In this document: positions 1 through 9,722 of the stretch, piece after piece | How the letters are laid out: each line of letters begins with the position of its first letter | Position numbering within the stretch: the first letter of the stretch is position 1 | Translations under genes and position numbers: made by a program | The notes under the pieces: model-generated | What the model was told of the DNA's origin: nothing | Database searches by the model: none | The model's input: only the letters and a program-made list of their open reading frames with translations | Assembly: GCA_965240325.2 (NCBI GenBank) | Contig: OZ251230.1 | Span: 1,860,001-1,924,000 of the forward strand | DNA length: 64,000 nucleotides | Origin: Rebecca billardiae RCC1528 | Lineage: Eukaryota; Haptophyta | Direction: 5' to 3'

Positions 1-26
1 ACGCGGACCACTCGGACGCCAGACCG

Positions 27-60
<34 letters not shown>

Positions 61-340
61 ACGCCAGACCCGAGACCGGCAGACGGCGTGCGGGCTGAGG
101 CTCGGGGCTGTCACGCCGCCCGTATCTGGCCTCTGGGCCCGAATCGGCCCGTCGGTGGCGTCGGTCCGCTTACCGAAAACTGTGTTCGTCGATGTAGTAT
201 GCTTAGCCGGAAAGCCGGCGCCAGCGCTGATGCCACGGTGCCGCCCGGTGCCGCATGCCCATGCACGTGCTGTCATTGGCCGCCGGTGCTCGAGATCCCC
301 ATTGTCAGCGCACGCGCTCGAGCGGTCGTCAGCGCCGCCG
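1..340. repeat. Poly-G run (28-57) in gene-free left edge
   Basis: A run of 30 consecutive G lies at 28-57, flanked on both sides by the short string gacgccagacc, so it sits between two copies of an 11-bp direct repeat. I see no gene in the rest of this stretch; the open frames have no coding-like content. Runs of this length are prone to slippage and sequencing error, so the exact length is unreliable. Confidence 0.6.
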
Positions 341-1321
341 TCATCGTGATCGGCTCAGTCGAGCTCGACCTGCGGTGCGGTTCCGGATGCCCACGACTGA
401 CGCCTTCCTACCGTTGCGGAGCATGTCGCGCAACTCCCGTGGCACGCCTGGCGCTTGCAGCGCCTCCTTCACTCGGTGGAAGTTGTAGATCTTCTTGTAG
501 TGCGCCGGCGGCGGCGCGCGCGTCCCCGCCTCCGCCTGCAGCACGGCCGCGATCGCCTCGGCCGGCAGGTCAAAGCCCCACTCTTTGAGGACCGCCTGAA
601 ACAGCCGCGCGCACCTCGGCACCGCGGTGCGGTCGTGCGTGAACTCGGCGAGCTCCTCGAGCGTGGAGACACGCGGCGAGATTTGCAGGCCGACGCTGGC
701 CAGCTGATCGCGCTGGCGCAGCGCGTGCCGCCGTATGCTCTCGAGCTTGCGCACGATCGTGCGCGGCTCGAGCCTCACGAGGAGCCGGCCGGCCGCGGCA
801 ATGTCCTTCTCGTGCTCGCGGCGTTTGAAGCACAGGCTCGACGCGGTGCCGTTGCTGAACACGGGAATACCCACCTCCTTCGGCTGGAAGCAGTCGTTCA
901 CGCCGCAGATCAAGAAGTCCAGCGCGTTCGCGCGATACGCAAACACGAGCCGAACGCCCGCGCGCTTGAACGCCTGCACCATCGGCGCAGTGCGCACCCG
1001 AGGGAGGTCGGCCTTGAAGACGAGCGCCCGGCCCCTGCCGACAGCCCGCGCGTTCAGAGCGAGAAACGCGCCGGCCTCGCCCAGCTCGGGTGTGTACAGC
1101 GGGTTCTTATCCGCTTTCAGAATCTCGTTGAGCGACTTTTCAACGCGCACGCTCGTCGTGTTCACGATGATCCGTTTCAGCGTCGACAGGACCCAGGTGG
1201 AGCCCGAGCAGTACATCATCGCCACGGCACGCGGCACGTTATCGGGCTCATCTGCCACGCCGCCGCGCGCCAACACGCCGAGGACGAGCACCAGCGTGAT
1301 GACGGCCGTTCCGCGCGGCAT
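341..1321 (-). CDS. Secreted sulfotransferase-like protein
   Basis: This 326-residue protein starts at the ATG at 1321, because a signal peptide or signal anchor (about residues 5-23, ITLVLVLGVLARGGVA) follows it directly; the frame stays open upstream but that part has no such feature. A P-loop-like motif CSGSTW (residues 38-43) after a beta-strand resembles the 5'-phosphosulfate loop of PAPS-dependent sulfotransferases. The segment FAYRANALDFLICGV resembles their 3'-phosphate-binding RxxLD region. Sulfotransferases move sulfate from PAPS to sugars or small molecules in the Golgi lumen or cytosol. The acceptor cannot be told. The 5' motif departs from the usual PKSGTTW (C and S for K and T), so fold membership is more secure than activity. 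The C-terminal third is basic and helical. Confidence 0.6.
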   Translation of the reverse strand: MPRGTAVITLVLVLGVLARGGVADEPDNVPRAVAMMYCSGSTWVLSTLKRIIVNTTSVRVEKSLNEILKADKNPLYTPELGEAGAFLALNARAVGRGRALVFKADLPRVRTAPMVQAFKRAGVRLVFAYRANALDFLICGVNDCFQPKEVGIPVFSNGTASSLCFKRREHEKDIAAAGRLLVRLEPRTIVRKLESIRRHALRQRDQLASVGLQISPRVSTLEELAEFTHDRTAVPRCARLFQAVLKEWGFDLPAEAIAAVLQAEAGTRAPPPAHYKKIYNFHRVKEALQAPGVPRELRDMLRNGRKASVVGIRNRTAGRARLSRSR

Positions 1322-2662
1322 CCTCGACGTCCGACAGGCGACAGCCGGAAAACTTTTCGCAAATCGCAAGCACAGTCGGCGAATTCCTCGCAAAATTGAT
1401 CTGCAATTGATGACATCATCAATTGACAGCTCGTCTGTGCCGGGCAGGCGCGCGGGTGTATGGCCTATGGGACAGTGACTGACTGTCCCCGCGGTCCCCG
1501 GGAGCCGAGGGCCCGAGGGCATTTCGCTGCCCCCGGGCCCGCGGCACGTCGGCCGCGAGCCGCCTCCCGGGTCGGGCTCCGCGGGCGCGGCGCGGGCCGC
1601 CCGCGGATGACGACGCGCAGCACGGCGCTCGGCTGAGCTGAGTCAGCTGAGCTAATCCTGATTCGTCTGTCGTGGTACTGGCCGAAGCTTGAGGCAGTGG
1701 TGGTGTGAGCACGTTGACGGCTGGTGGCCAGGGTTGTTGTTGTTGTCGTATGTGGTGAGAGTGCCGCGCTATTCCCCGGTAAGGCGGTTGGATTGCTCAC
1801 TGATTGCTGACAGACGCACGCCGCGGGCGCGGGCCCGTAGACGCAGTAGTTCGTCGGCAACCACACTAAGTCAGTTTTTGGCCCGGGGCGGGCCCGGGGG
1901 CAGCGCGAGCCGGACGGCCGGACGCGGCCCACGCAGAGCGGCCACGGCCCGGCGGCGCTGCTCGCCGCAGGCGGAGGCGTCACAGACAGTCGAAGACAGT
2001 TGCCGTTTGCGTGACTACTGTTGCGGACGCGGCGTCACGGTGGCGTCGCCGTCCGAGTCGGAAGTCGTCGACGTCGTTGAAGTCAGATGACACGCTGACG
2101 GCGACGCGGACGGCAGCGGCAGCCACGCGAGTGACGCGTTACGACGCGGTCGTCGGACTGGCGCGTACGGCCTTACGCGGCACGCGCCGTATGCCGGTTC
2201 ACCGCGGTTCACTCCGTTCTGAAACTGACGAGACGTTCTCGGACATCAGTCGGCCTGGCCCTGACTCCTGAGCCGTCCGACGAGGAGTCATCTTGACACT
2301 CACTGAGACACGAGTGCTCTCTTGAGGCTGGTGTGTACTCGCTTCTAGAATACGCATTCGTCTTCCAGCAGTTGGTAAATGACTGCATGCCTGTCTATTT
2401 AAGAGGCGGCGCAGACTGTTACTACTCCTCGTTGCTCGAGTCACCCGGACTCACCGTGCGGTGCCGACGGCCGCCAACACTCACTGCGAGTGATCACCGA
2501 AACCGACAAAGTCGTTGTGGTCGGCGCAGCTCGTAGGGCGGCCAAGCAGTGCACGTGGGACGCAAATTCGAGGTAGACGCCTGCATATGGCCCTGACCGG
2601 AGAAGGCCGCGGGCGCCCTCGCCGGGACCGCGGCATCTCCTGCGTGCATCGGCAAACATGGC
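1322..2662. other. Intergenic; contains a dispersed repeat copy at 1656-1717
   Basis: No gene is recognised here. Positions 1656-1717 match 59868-59932 with a few substitutions and a 6-bp indel; both contain tcctgattcgtctgt and tgtgagcacgttga. The rest is GC-rich with short open frames on both strands that lack recognisable domains. Confidence 0.5.
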
Positions 2663-3182
2663 CTACTCGTCGCAGAAGAAGAACTTCTCCTCAGTGCAAT
2701 CGCCGAGCATGACGTCCGAGGAGACGGCCTCGAAGTAGGCGCAGTCAGCTGTGGGGTGGACGTTGGCGTCCAGCAGGATCTCCTGGCTGGCCTTCCACGG
2801 GGTGTACTTGGGCTTGCCGCCGCCCGCGCCGTCCTTCCAGATGCCCGGGTGACCGAAATCCGTGAAGCCCACCCAGATGTCGTCGCCGCCAGCGAGATCG
2901 AAGAGCAGCTGGTAATCCTTCCGCGTGCCCCACTCCGTGATCTTCGCACCCTCGTCCGAGCCGCTGACCTCGTGGCACCACTTCTGTGCCTGCGTGCGAC
3001 ACGGGCGTCGGGCGGGGGGCACGGAGCGAATCCCACATTTCGGTTAGCGCCGCGCCGGATGCACCGGAAGGGCACATGGGATGGAGGGCGCGCGCGAGCG
3101 CGCGCCGTCGCACGTGCGCGCTACATACCGCGTTGTAGTCCATCGGGCCGTACTTCTGGAAGATGGCACCCTGATCCGACAT
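2663..3182 (-). CDS. C-type lectin domain protein, two exons
   Basis: The exons are 3182-3129 and 2989-2663, joined across a 139-nt intron (2990-3128; donor GTATGT, acceptor CGCAG) in phase 0. The spliced protein is 126 residues, essentially one C-type lectin-like domain: a Cys-containing start (QKWCHEV), the core WVGFTDFG, then DGAGGG, an acidic loop, and the paired cysteines DCAYFEAV and GDCTEEKFFFC. The WND calcium-site motif before the penultimate Cys is degenerate (MLGDC) and no EPN or QPN triplet is seen, so calcium-dependent sugar binding is doubtful. The start is uncertain: the open frame continues upstream of the ATG at 3182 with a hydrophobic stretch (LAVLLAV) but no further ATG before a stop, which suggests an unseen upstream exon carrying a signal peptide. 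Confidence 0.75.
2990..3128 (-). other. Spliceosomal intron in the lectin gene
   Basis: GTATGT donor and CACGCAG acceptor, 139 nt, phase 0. Removing it joins the peptide DYNA to AQKWC and reconstitutes the first half of the lectin domain. Confidence 0.75.
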
Positions 3183-3559
3183 GGTGACTGCGAGAAGGAC
3201 GGCGAGGTTGCGGGACGAGAAGTGGTGGACGAGACGGCCCTTTGATTGCACCCTGCACAGGCGCTCGCAAAGCTGTTACGTGCTCCTTTGCCCTGCCCGG
3301 ACACGGCTGCCCCGAGCGGCCCCAGCTACGGCCCTCGGCTGCCAGGCCGAGAATCCCAGGCGAATCCCGAAAGTTGAGCGTCCAAGATCTCAGATCACGC
3401 TGGTCCGGGTGCCCAAGGGCCGGTTTTAAACGTCCGGCTGGAGAAACGCTTTCCGGCGAAACTAAAATCCGGTGATTTCCTCCGGATTTCCTGTTCACGG
3501 TTGTTCGATGCCCACAGCACAACGACCGGGCTCGACCCACCCCACTGTATAGCTCGAGG
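3183..3559. promoter_or_regulatory. Probable divergent promoter region
   Basis: This 377-bp interval lies between the leftward lectin gene and the rightward glycosyltransferase, so it should hold both upstream regions, and possibly a missing first exon of the lectin. I see no TATA box I would defend. Confidence 0.35.
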
Positions 3560-5185
3560 ATGAAGGCGAGTCGCCGGCTCGGCAGGTTCCTTCTCCTGAT
3601 CAGCCTGCTCGCCGCCGATGGCCGCCGAAGCAACGTATCGATGCGCAAGCTAGTGTGCGCAGGCTTAACAGGCGGCGACAATGGACGCACGTTCAACTGG
3701 ACAACACCTGGCGCCCCCATGCACAGCACGAGGAGCGCCAACCGCACTGCGCTTGTGCACTGGTGGGACGACCTCCGCCTCGAGAGGGCGGGCTTTGCGT
3801 CCCGCCCGGTGCACGTCATCCGCGCGCTCGTGCAGCTTGGGTTCGAGGTTGATCTCTGGCTCGCGCATTGGAGTCCATCGGCAGCGCAACCGTCTCCCAG
3901 CAAGGATGTGCGCGCTTCGGGCGCACGCTACGTGTACGTGACGGAGCGTGGCATGCTCGCGGGAGGGCGCGGACCGTCCCCTTCGACCAAGTGGATAGTG
4001 CCCGAGGCATACGCCGTAGTCGTGTACTTCAACTTTCCGCCCGTTGAGCGACACTCGCACATCTTTGGTGCCTTATGCGCCTTCGTGCGCCACAAGCCGA
4101 CCATGCGCATTGTGGCTGTGGCTGACGACGAGAGCTCCGCGATGCGCAAACTCGGCACGCTGATACCGGAGACCACGCACGAGCAGCGGCTGGCGTGGGC
4201 CCGCGCGAGCGCGCCCAAGTGGATGGGAGGGCAAACTACGCGCGGCAGAGGCGGCGGCGACGGCGGCGGCAGGCGCGGTATCGTCGCCACCCAGCCCCCG
4301 GCCATGCCCAGGCTGAATGGATCGGATGCGAGACGCCTGACGTGGCTGCTGGCCCTCGAGCTCAAGGCGTACGTGCTGAGCGATGTCGTCCTCGGGATCA
4401 CCCCGGCGTGCGTCGCAGTCGTCCGCTCCGTCCTCCCCGCAACGCGCGTGGGCTTGCTCCCCTACTATCAGCAGCTGCGCTCTCCTGCAGCCACTGCTGC
4501 ACTCGCTCCAGCTCGACGGCCGCGGCTGGACCCGGCTGAGAGCCACTTCGTGTACGTGGGCATGAAGAACCTCCCGAATAGGCAGGCCGTGGGGTGGGTG
4601 CTGGGCAAGGTGCTCCCCGCGCTCCCCCCGACGTTTCGCTTCCACATCGTCGGGCGTGTCGCGTCTGTCGTGCCGTGCGGCGAGGACAAGCTGCAGCAAG
4701 TCACGTGCTACCCCGGCGTGAATGATGCGGTGCTCGATGCTCTGATGCGCGGATGCGCTGCGAGCATCAACCCTGCGGTCGTCCCGACTGGCATCGGGAC
4801 CAAGTCGGTGCGCTCGCTCGCCAACGGCGTGCCCATCGTCACGAGCACCAACGACGGAACCGTTGCGGTCGCACCGCCGCCGCGCGAGGCAGTGCACGTT
4901 TGCGCCCCGTTTGACGCCGGGTGCTTCGTGGCCGGGCTGCGTCGCTTTGGCAACCTGGCGGGCGGCGAGCGCCTGCAGGCGGGAAGGGTGGCGAGAGCGT
5001 TTGTCGACGACGCGTTCAGCTGGCGTGGGTTCATGCGCAACCTCACCCAGGCGCTGGTGGACGTCGACGTGATGACAGCAGCAGCCGGGGAACAGGCAGC
5101 GGAGCAGCACGATGCAGGGGCCCACGACACGGCGGGCCACAGAGGAATCACACTGATGCCTGGCAACGGTTCTACTTATTATTAG
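3560..5185 (+). CDS. Signal-anchored glycosyltransferase (GT4 / group 1-like)
   Basis: A 541-residue protein with an N-terminal hydrophobic leader (FLLLISLLAADG, residues 10-21) typical of Golgi or secreted enzymes. The C-terminal half has the GT-B signature order: HFVYVGMKNLPNRQAV at the start of the second Rossmann domain, FRFHIVGRV, YPGVNDAVLDALMRGCAASINP, and the sugar-nucleotide-binding stretch TGIGTKSVRSLANGVPIV. This matches group 1 glycosyltransferases, which use an activated sugar to extend glycans. Several NxS/T sequons fit a luminal location. A Gly/Arg-rich linker (about residues 220-245) separates the two halves. Donor and acceptor are unknown. It converges on the nuclease gene with only 60 bp between stop codons. 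Confidence 0.8.
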   Translation: MKASRRLGRFLLLISLLAADGRRSNVSMRKLVCAGLTGGDNGRTFNWTTPGAPMHSTRSANRTALVHWWDDLRLERAGFASRPVHVIRALVQLGFEVDLWLAHWSPSAAQPSPSKDVRASGARYVYVTERGMLAGGRGPSPSTKWIVPEAYAVVVYFNFPPVERHSHIFGALCAFVRHKPTMRIVAVADDESSAMRKLGTLIPETTHEQRLAWARASAPKWMGGQTTRGRGGGDGGGRRGIVATQPPAMPRLNGSDARRLTWLLALELKAYVLSDVVLGITPACVAVVRSVLPATRVGLLPYYQQLRSPAATAALAPARRPRLDPAESHFVYVGMKNLPNRQAVGWVLGKVLPALPPTFRFHIVGRVASVVPCGEDKLQQVTCYPGVNDAVLDALMRGCAASINPAVVPTGIGTKSVRSLANGVPIVTSTNDGTVAVAPPPREAVHVCAPFDAGCFVAGLRRFGNLAGGERLQAGRVARAFVDDAFSWRGFMRNLTQALVDVDVMTAAAGEQAAEQHDAGAHDTAGHRGITLMPGNGSTYY

Positions 5186-5245
5186 TGATGGCGGTAGTAT
5201 TGCCTGCCTATGTAGATGATTTCGTCTGATGAGCAAGCAGGGTCG

Positions 5246-8092
5246 TCAGCTGGCGGAGCTGACGACATGCGCCACGCGTATGTCGGCGCCGGCGGCGTGC
5301 AGGACGTCGATCCACGCGAGCTGCGCGTTGGACAGCGAGTCTCCAGGCCCCTTCACCTCCACCAGCTGTGCCCGCGGTGGCGGCGCGGCCGCCGAGGGGC
5401 CCGAGCCCGAGGGCCCGCCGCCGTCAGCATCTGAGTCCGACGCGGGCTCGGCCCACAGCAGTAGGTCTGGCATGCCATGCGACCACGTCCGAAAGTCCGT
5501 GGCGAGCCGTTCGCAGATCACGGCGAGCACGCGGCCGCCGAGCGCGGCGCAGAGGTGCTGCAGGGAGGCATGGCCGATGCCGTGCGCGCTGAGGGCCGCG
5601 AGCCGCACCCCGCCCAGCGTGGCCGCGCCGAGCGAATGCTGCGACCAGCCGTGCGCGAGGAGCCCGCGCCACTCGCCCCGGCGGATCCGGCCGAGCGCGT
5701 CGTCGAGCTGCGCGCGCCGCCGCTGCGCGAACGTACCGAGCTCCAGGTCCGCGGGTGCAAGCGCCCACGGCGATGGCAGCCATTGGCACTGCGAGTCCGG
5801 GCACTCCGGGGCGGAGGGCAGCGCGGGAGAGTCGAAGGTGAGCCCGGCGGCTGCGGACGGGAGCCTGACGGGGGTGCGGGCTCCGGCCGCGCGCTCGCCA
5901 CGGTAGGTGGGTGCGGACTCCGCCTGCGCCGTGGGCGCGCCGTCGCCGCGGGCTGCGGGCGCGCCGTCGCCGTGGAGCACGCGCCAGAGGAGCAGCGTGC
6001 ACAGGGTGTGCGCAAGCCCGTTCTCGGCGTGCACGCCGCGCCAGCACCACCCGTGCGCCGCGCTCGCGGCCGCCGAGCTGAGCAGCGCGTCCAGTGCAAG
6101 CTGCTCCACGCGTGCGGAGCCCGTAGCTGAGAGCGGCACGCGCAGCGTGAGACGCACGGCCTGCGCGCGTGCCGGGAGCGACGGCGCGCGCCAGCGCAGC
6201 GGCGGCGCGGCGAGGCGGCGCACGGTCGACTCGAGGCCGAGGCGGCACGCGCCCGCCACCTCCGTCTCGCTCGCGCCCAGCGCGCGCTCCGCCGCCTCGA
6301 GCGCCTCGCGCCGTCGTCCAAGGTGGATCAAGTCTCGCACGATGCGCACATGGACCGCGCCCACCGCCGAGCAGCCGCCGAGCACGCCGACCGGCGCGCG
6401 CGCCGAGGGCGGCGGCGCGGGCGTCGGCGGCGCCGCCCGGAGCAGGAGCCCCAGATAGTGCAGCGCCGCCGAGAACTCGGCCTCTCGCTCGAGCAGGCCG
6501 ACGCCTCGCAGCACGAGCGTGAGCGCTAGCAGCGCGTCGCGCCGCCGTGCGTGCGCGCGGCTGAGCCCGGCCTCCTGCGGCTGAAACTGCGGCGGGTGCT
6601 GCGGGTGCTGCGGCTGCGGCTGCGGCGGGTGCTGCGGCTGCTGCGGCTGCGGCTGCGGGTGCTGCGGCTGCGGCTGCGGCTGCGGCTGCGGCTGCTGCGG
6701 CTGCGGCTGCGGCTGCTGCGGCTGCGGCAGCCTGGCAGCGGCGTGCGGCGACCGCTCGGCGCGGTCGTCTGCGTGCTCGTCGACGAGCTCGAGCAGCACG
6801 CACGACGCCTCGTGCGCCGCGCGCCGCGCCGCGTCGCCCATCCCGGCGCGCACCGCCGCGTCCATCGCCGCCTCGTGCCGAGTCAGCACCCACCAGCGCA
6901 CACCCGGCTCGGCCGCGGCCGAGGCCGCGGCCGCGGCTGCTGCGCGCCCGAGCTCCGGACGAGTGCGGCGCGCGGAGGCGCGCAGCAGGAGCTCGCCGAC
7001 GCAGGGCGCGCGGGGTGCGAGCGTGCCGCCGCCGAGGCTGGCATCGCCGCTGGCACTGCCGCCGTTGCCCCCGCCGCAGTCGCCACCGCCGTCGCCACCG
7101 CGATCGTCGCCACCGCTGCCGCGGCAGCCACTTCCGTCGCCGGCGCCGGCGCCGCCCGTGGCCGCCGCCGACGGGCGCACCAATGCGGCCTCCAGCGCGC
7201 GCCACGGGCTGAGGCCCGCGGCGACGCAGCACGCCGCCTGTGCGCGCCACTGCGCGTCGGCCACGGCATCGCACGCGCGCACCAGCCGCCTCGCCGGCCC
7301 GAGCGCGCCGGCCGCGGCGCGCGCCAGCCGCCTCGCGGCCGCAGCTGCTAAATCTGGGGGCGCGCGCGCGCTCGCATTCGCCCAGCTGCTGAGCGCGCGC
7401 GCGGTGTCGGCGCGCGTCGAGCACGCGCAGCCGAGGGTGGCGGCGAGCGCGCTGAGCTGCCGCGCGCTCAGCGCCGCAGTGAGCTCCTCCGTCTCGGCGA
7501 GCAGCGCGCCGCCCGCGCACGCGCACTCTGGGCTAAGTAGCAGGGCGCGCGCGGCGAGCGCAGCCAGCGGGCGCGCGGCGTGGTCGGCGCCGTCCGCGGA
7601 CGGCATGGGGTCGGGCGCCGGCGCGAGCTCACTCGCGTCGTACACCTGCCAGCACGCGCCGAAGCTCGCGACGCGCGCCAGCGCCTTGCGCTCCTCCGCG
7701 CTCAACGGCGGCTCGTGCGCGCGGTGCGCGCATGCAGCCTCGGCCATGCTCGCCGCCACGTCCTCGTCAGGCGCTCGGCGGGCCGCGGCATCGTCGCGGC
7801 GCGCGAGCACGCCATAGCCGGGCGCGCTCCAGCCGTCGTCGAACGGGCTCACGTACTGCGCCGTGTATGGCCGGCATCTGCGGTCTGGCCGCACGTTGAC
7901 GCCCGTGCTGCGCTGCCAGCGCGCGCGCTCGTCCGCGGATGTGAGCGCGCCAAAGGCGGATGCGGGGACGGCGTCCTCGGCGAGTCTGGCGGGCGGGGGC
8001 GCCGGCGAAGCGAAGAAGTCGGTGATGCGCTGCGCCGAGCCGCCGCCCAGCCGAGCGCGCTTCACGCCCGAGCCGGGCGTCGTCGCCATCAT
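5246..8092 (-). CDS. FAN1: FAN1-like structure-specific nuclease (VRR-NUC domain)
   Basis: About 947 residues from either of two adjacent ATGs (8092 or 8089). The C-terminus carries the PD-(D/E)xK VRR-NUC domain of FAN1: an upstream acidic helix (GVHAENGLAHTLCTLLLW) matching the segment with the first catalytic Glu, then LATDFRTWSHGMPDLLLW with the metal-binding Asp, then LVEVKGPGDSLSNAQLAWID with the Glu and Lys of the ExK motif. FAN1 trims flaps and unhooks interstrand crosslinks with 5'-to-3' exo/endonuclease activity. A SAP-like helix pair (LSARQLSALAATLGC) precedes a TPR-like alpha region. No UBZ zinc finger is visible, as in many non-animal homologues. An N-terminal AQRITDFF resembles a PCNA-interacting peptide but lacks the first Gln. 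A Gln-Pro repeat interrupts the middle. The coding capacity is intronless. Confidence 0.9.
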   Translation of the reverse strand: MMATTPGSGVKRARLGGGSAQRITDFFASPAPPPARLAEDAVPASAFGALTSADERARWQRSTGVNVRPDRRCRPYTAQYVSPFDDGWSAPGYGVLARRDDAAARRAPDEDVAASMAEAACAHRAHEPPLSAEERKALARVASFGACWQVYDASELAPAPDPMPSADGADHAARPLAALAARALLLSPECACAGGALLAETEELTAALSARQLSALAATLGCACSTRADTARALSSWANASARAPPDLAAAAARRLARAAAGALGPARRLVRACDAVADAQWRAQAACCVAAGLSPWRALEAALVRPSAAATGGAGAGDGSGCRGSGGDDRGGDGGGDCGGGNGGSASGDASLGGGTLAPRAPCVGELLLRASARRTRPELGRAAAAAAASAAAEPGVRWWVLTRHEAAMDAAVRAGMGDAARRAAHEASCVLLELVDEHADDRAERSPHAAARLPQPQQPQPQPQQPQPQPQPQPQHPQPQPQQPQHPPQPQPQHPQHPPQFQPQEAGLSRAHARRRDALLALTLVLRGVGLLEREAEFSAALHYLGLLLRAAPPTPAPPPSARAPVGVLGGCSAVGAVHVRIVRDLIHLGRRREALEAAERALGASETEVAGACRLGLESTVRRLAAPPLRWRAPSLPARAQAVRLTLRVPLSATGSARVEQLALDALLSSAAASAAHGWCWRGVHAENGLAHTLCTLLLWRVLHGDGAPAARGDGAPTAQAESAPTYRGERAAGARTPVRLPSAAAGLTFDSPALPSAPECPDSQCQWLPSPWALAPADLELGTFAQRRRAQLDDALGRIRRGEWRGLLAHGWSQHSLGAATLGGVRLAALSAHGIGHASLQHLCAALGGRVLAVICERLATDFRTWSHGMPDLLLWAEPASDSDADGGGPSGSGPSAAAPPPRAQLVEVKGPGDSLSNAQLAWIDVLHAAGADIRVAHVVSSAS
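6575..6732 (-). repeat. CAG/CCG-type hexanucleotide repeat encoding a Gln-Pro tract
   Basis: About 158 bp made largely of GGCTGC units (CAGCCG on the coding strand) with trinucleotide interruptions, coding for alternating Gln-Pro with scattered His inside the FAN1-like nuclease at roughly residues 453-505. The frame is kept throughout. A low-complexity Gly/Asp tract also lies just upstream in the protein. Confidence 0.85.
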
Positions 8093-8222
8093 GCGAGATC
8101 GCGCGGCTCGCCTCACTTGCCTCACCGGACTGTCCAGCACTCCGGTCTCCGGCCTGCTTTCGAGCGGCTGGGCCGCTGAGTCCGCAGCCAGGGCGGCGGC
8201 CCGCACCGCCGCCACCGAGGCG
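8093..8222. promoter_or_regulatory. Bidirectional promoter region, FAN1-like / oxygenase genes
   Basis: Only 130 bp separate the start codons of two genes transcribed away from each other, so both must share or overlap core promoters and 5' UTRs here. No sequence motif is claimed. Confidence 0.5.
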
Positions 8223-9722
8223 ATGGCGGCGCTCAAGCGCCAGTACGAGGCGCCGGCGGACGAGGACGGCCGTGGGCGCACACCGCCGGGAGGCGTGAAG
8301 CCATGGCTGCTAGTGGCTGGCGTGGGTGTCGCGCTTGTGCTTCTCGCGGCGTTTGACGCCGGCTCCGCCGTCTCGTACCGGCCAGCCGTGCGCGCGGCTC
8401 AAGTGCCGCTCCCTGCTGCGAGCAAGCAGGGGCTCGGCCCGCGCCGCCACGAGCCGCGCCCCCAGTGCATGACGGGCGCGAGCGCACAATGCCCACCAGC
8501 ACCAGCGCCGGAGTTCTCCGGTGCGCGGCGATGGGCCGCCGACGCGCTGCCCGACCACCTCGCTGCGCTGGACGACGCCATTGCTCGCTCGACCACTATG
8601 CCCTCCGCCGCCATCGACGCCCGAGAGCTCCCGACGCTCTCGCCGGCCGCTGCGGCGACGGCATCGGCGGACCCGGTGGCGTTCGCGGCGCAGCTGGAAG
8701 GGTTCCTCGAGTACGGCTCGCGCCCGTTCGTCGCGCTGCCCGCGTACTGGAACACGACGGTGACGGCGGCGCTGCGCGCCGAGCTGCGCCGCTTCCAGGA
8801 GGCCGGCTGCGCCGAGGCGGGGGAGGGCGGCGACCAGCGCACCTTCGAGTGCGAGCGGTACTCGGCGCTGGCACAGCGGATGCGCGACGACAAGCTCGTC
8901 GCCGAGGTCGCGCGGAAGTACCTCGGCATGCGCCCCGGCGCCCCCTTCAAGCGGCACACCGTTCTGGCAGGGCGCGTTGCTTACTCGCCCGGCAGGGCGG
9001 TGTCGTCTGGCGGCGGGTGGCACCGTGACAAGGGTGCGTGCCGCGCCGCGCGGGGTGCGTGGGGATGGTGGGGGCACCGCGTGCGTCGCGCCTTCGTCTC
9101 TGACCCGCCATGCGCCCTGCCTGCGCCGCCGCCCCCCGCCCACCGATCCCACCGCCGCGTGCGCTCTGGACGTGTGGCCAACTGCCGCCATTTTTTGGGC
9201 TGAAATTGCTTGTTTGGATCTCGTCGTGAACGAAATGATGATGCATGCGCTGCCGGCGGGCACCTCTGCGCTCCAGCGGTCAAGGGCATCAAGTCCATGC
9301 TCTACTTGGAGGAGGTCACGCGCGAGAACGGGCCGTTCACGATGCTGCTCAACTATGACGACGCGACGCTGGCGGCGGCGTACGACCACGCCGACGCGAA
9401 GGGTCGCAAGACGCGCTTCAACGACACGGCGGTGCACCGAGCTCTGGACCCAGCGGCTGCGTCGGCGGCGCGGCGCGCGGCGCCGACCGCGCTGGAGATC
9501 TTGGGCGCGCCAGGCACGCTCGTCATCTTCCTCACGCACAACATTCACCGGGGCAAGCTGCTCGAGCGCGGCGAGCGCACATCCATCACGACCTACTACA
9601 ACGTCGGCCAACCGCCGGGCGGCGCAAAGTACCGGGCGTGCACACTCGACGCACGCCCGTCCGCCAATCTGAGCCAGGGCAGCGCCTTGCAGGCTGCGCG
9701 CAGACGCAGCAGGCTGCGATGA
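8223..9722 (+). CDS. Membrane-anchored 2-oxoglutarate/Fe(II) oxygenase-like protein, two exons
   Basis: The exons are 8223-9033 and 9277-9722; splicing joins GGGWHRDK to AVKGIKSMLYLEEV and gives a 418-residue protein. The start at 8223 puts a short basic cytosolic tail before one transmembrane segment (PWLLVAGVGVALVLLAAF, about residues 24-41), a type II Golgi topology. The catalytic half has the facial triad of PhyH-type dioxygenases: HRD (HxD) at the exon junction, a distal His in THNIHRGK, and the 2-oxoglutarate-anchoring Arg in RTSITTYYN. Such enzymes hydroxylate side chains or lipids using oxygen and 2-oxoglutarate. The strand between the exons, MLYLEEVTRENGPF, is highly typical of the family. 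Substrate unknown. Confidence 0.8.
9034..9276 (+). other. Spliceosomal intron in the oxygenase gene
   Basis: 243 nt, donor GTGCGT, acceptor CTCCAG, phase 1. It interrupts the metal-binding HxD motif region, and its removal restores a continuous oxygenase fold. Confidence 0.75.

Noticed and set aside
5424-7526. Leftward 700-codon frame overlapping the FAN1-like gene
   Set aside because: Poly-Ala/Arg shadow of the real frame; the overlapping frame has the complete nuclease motifs.
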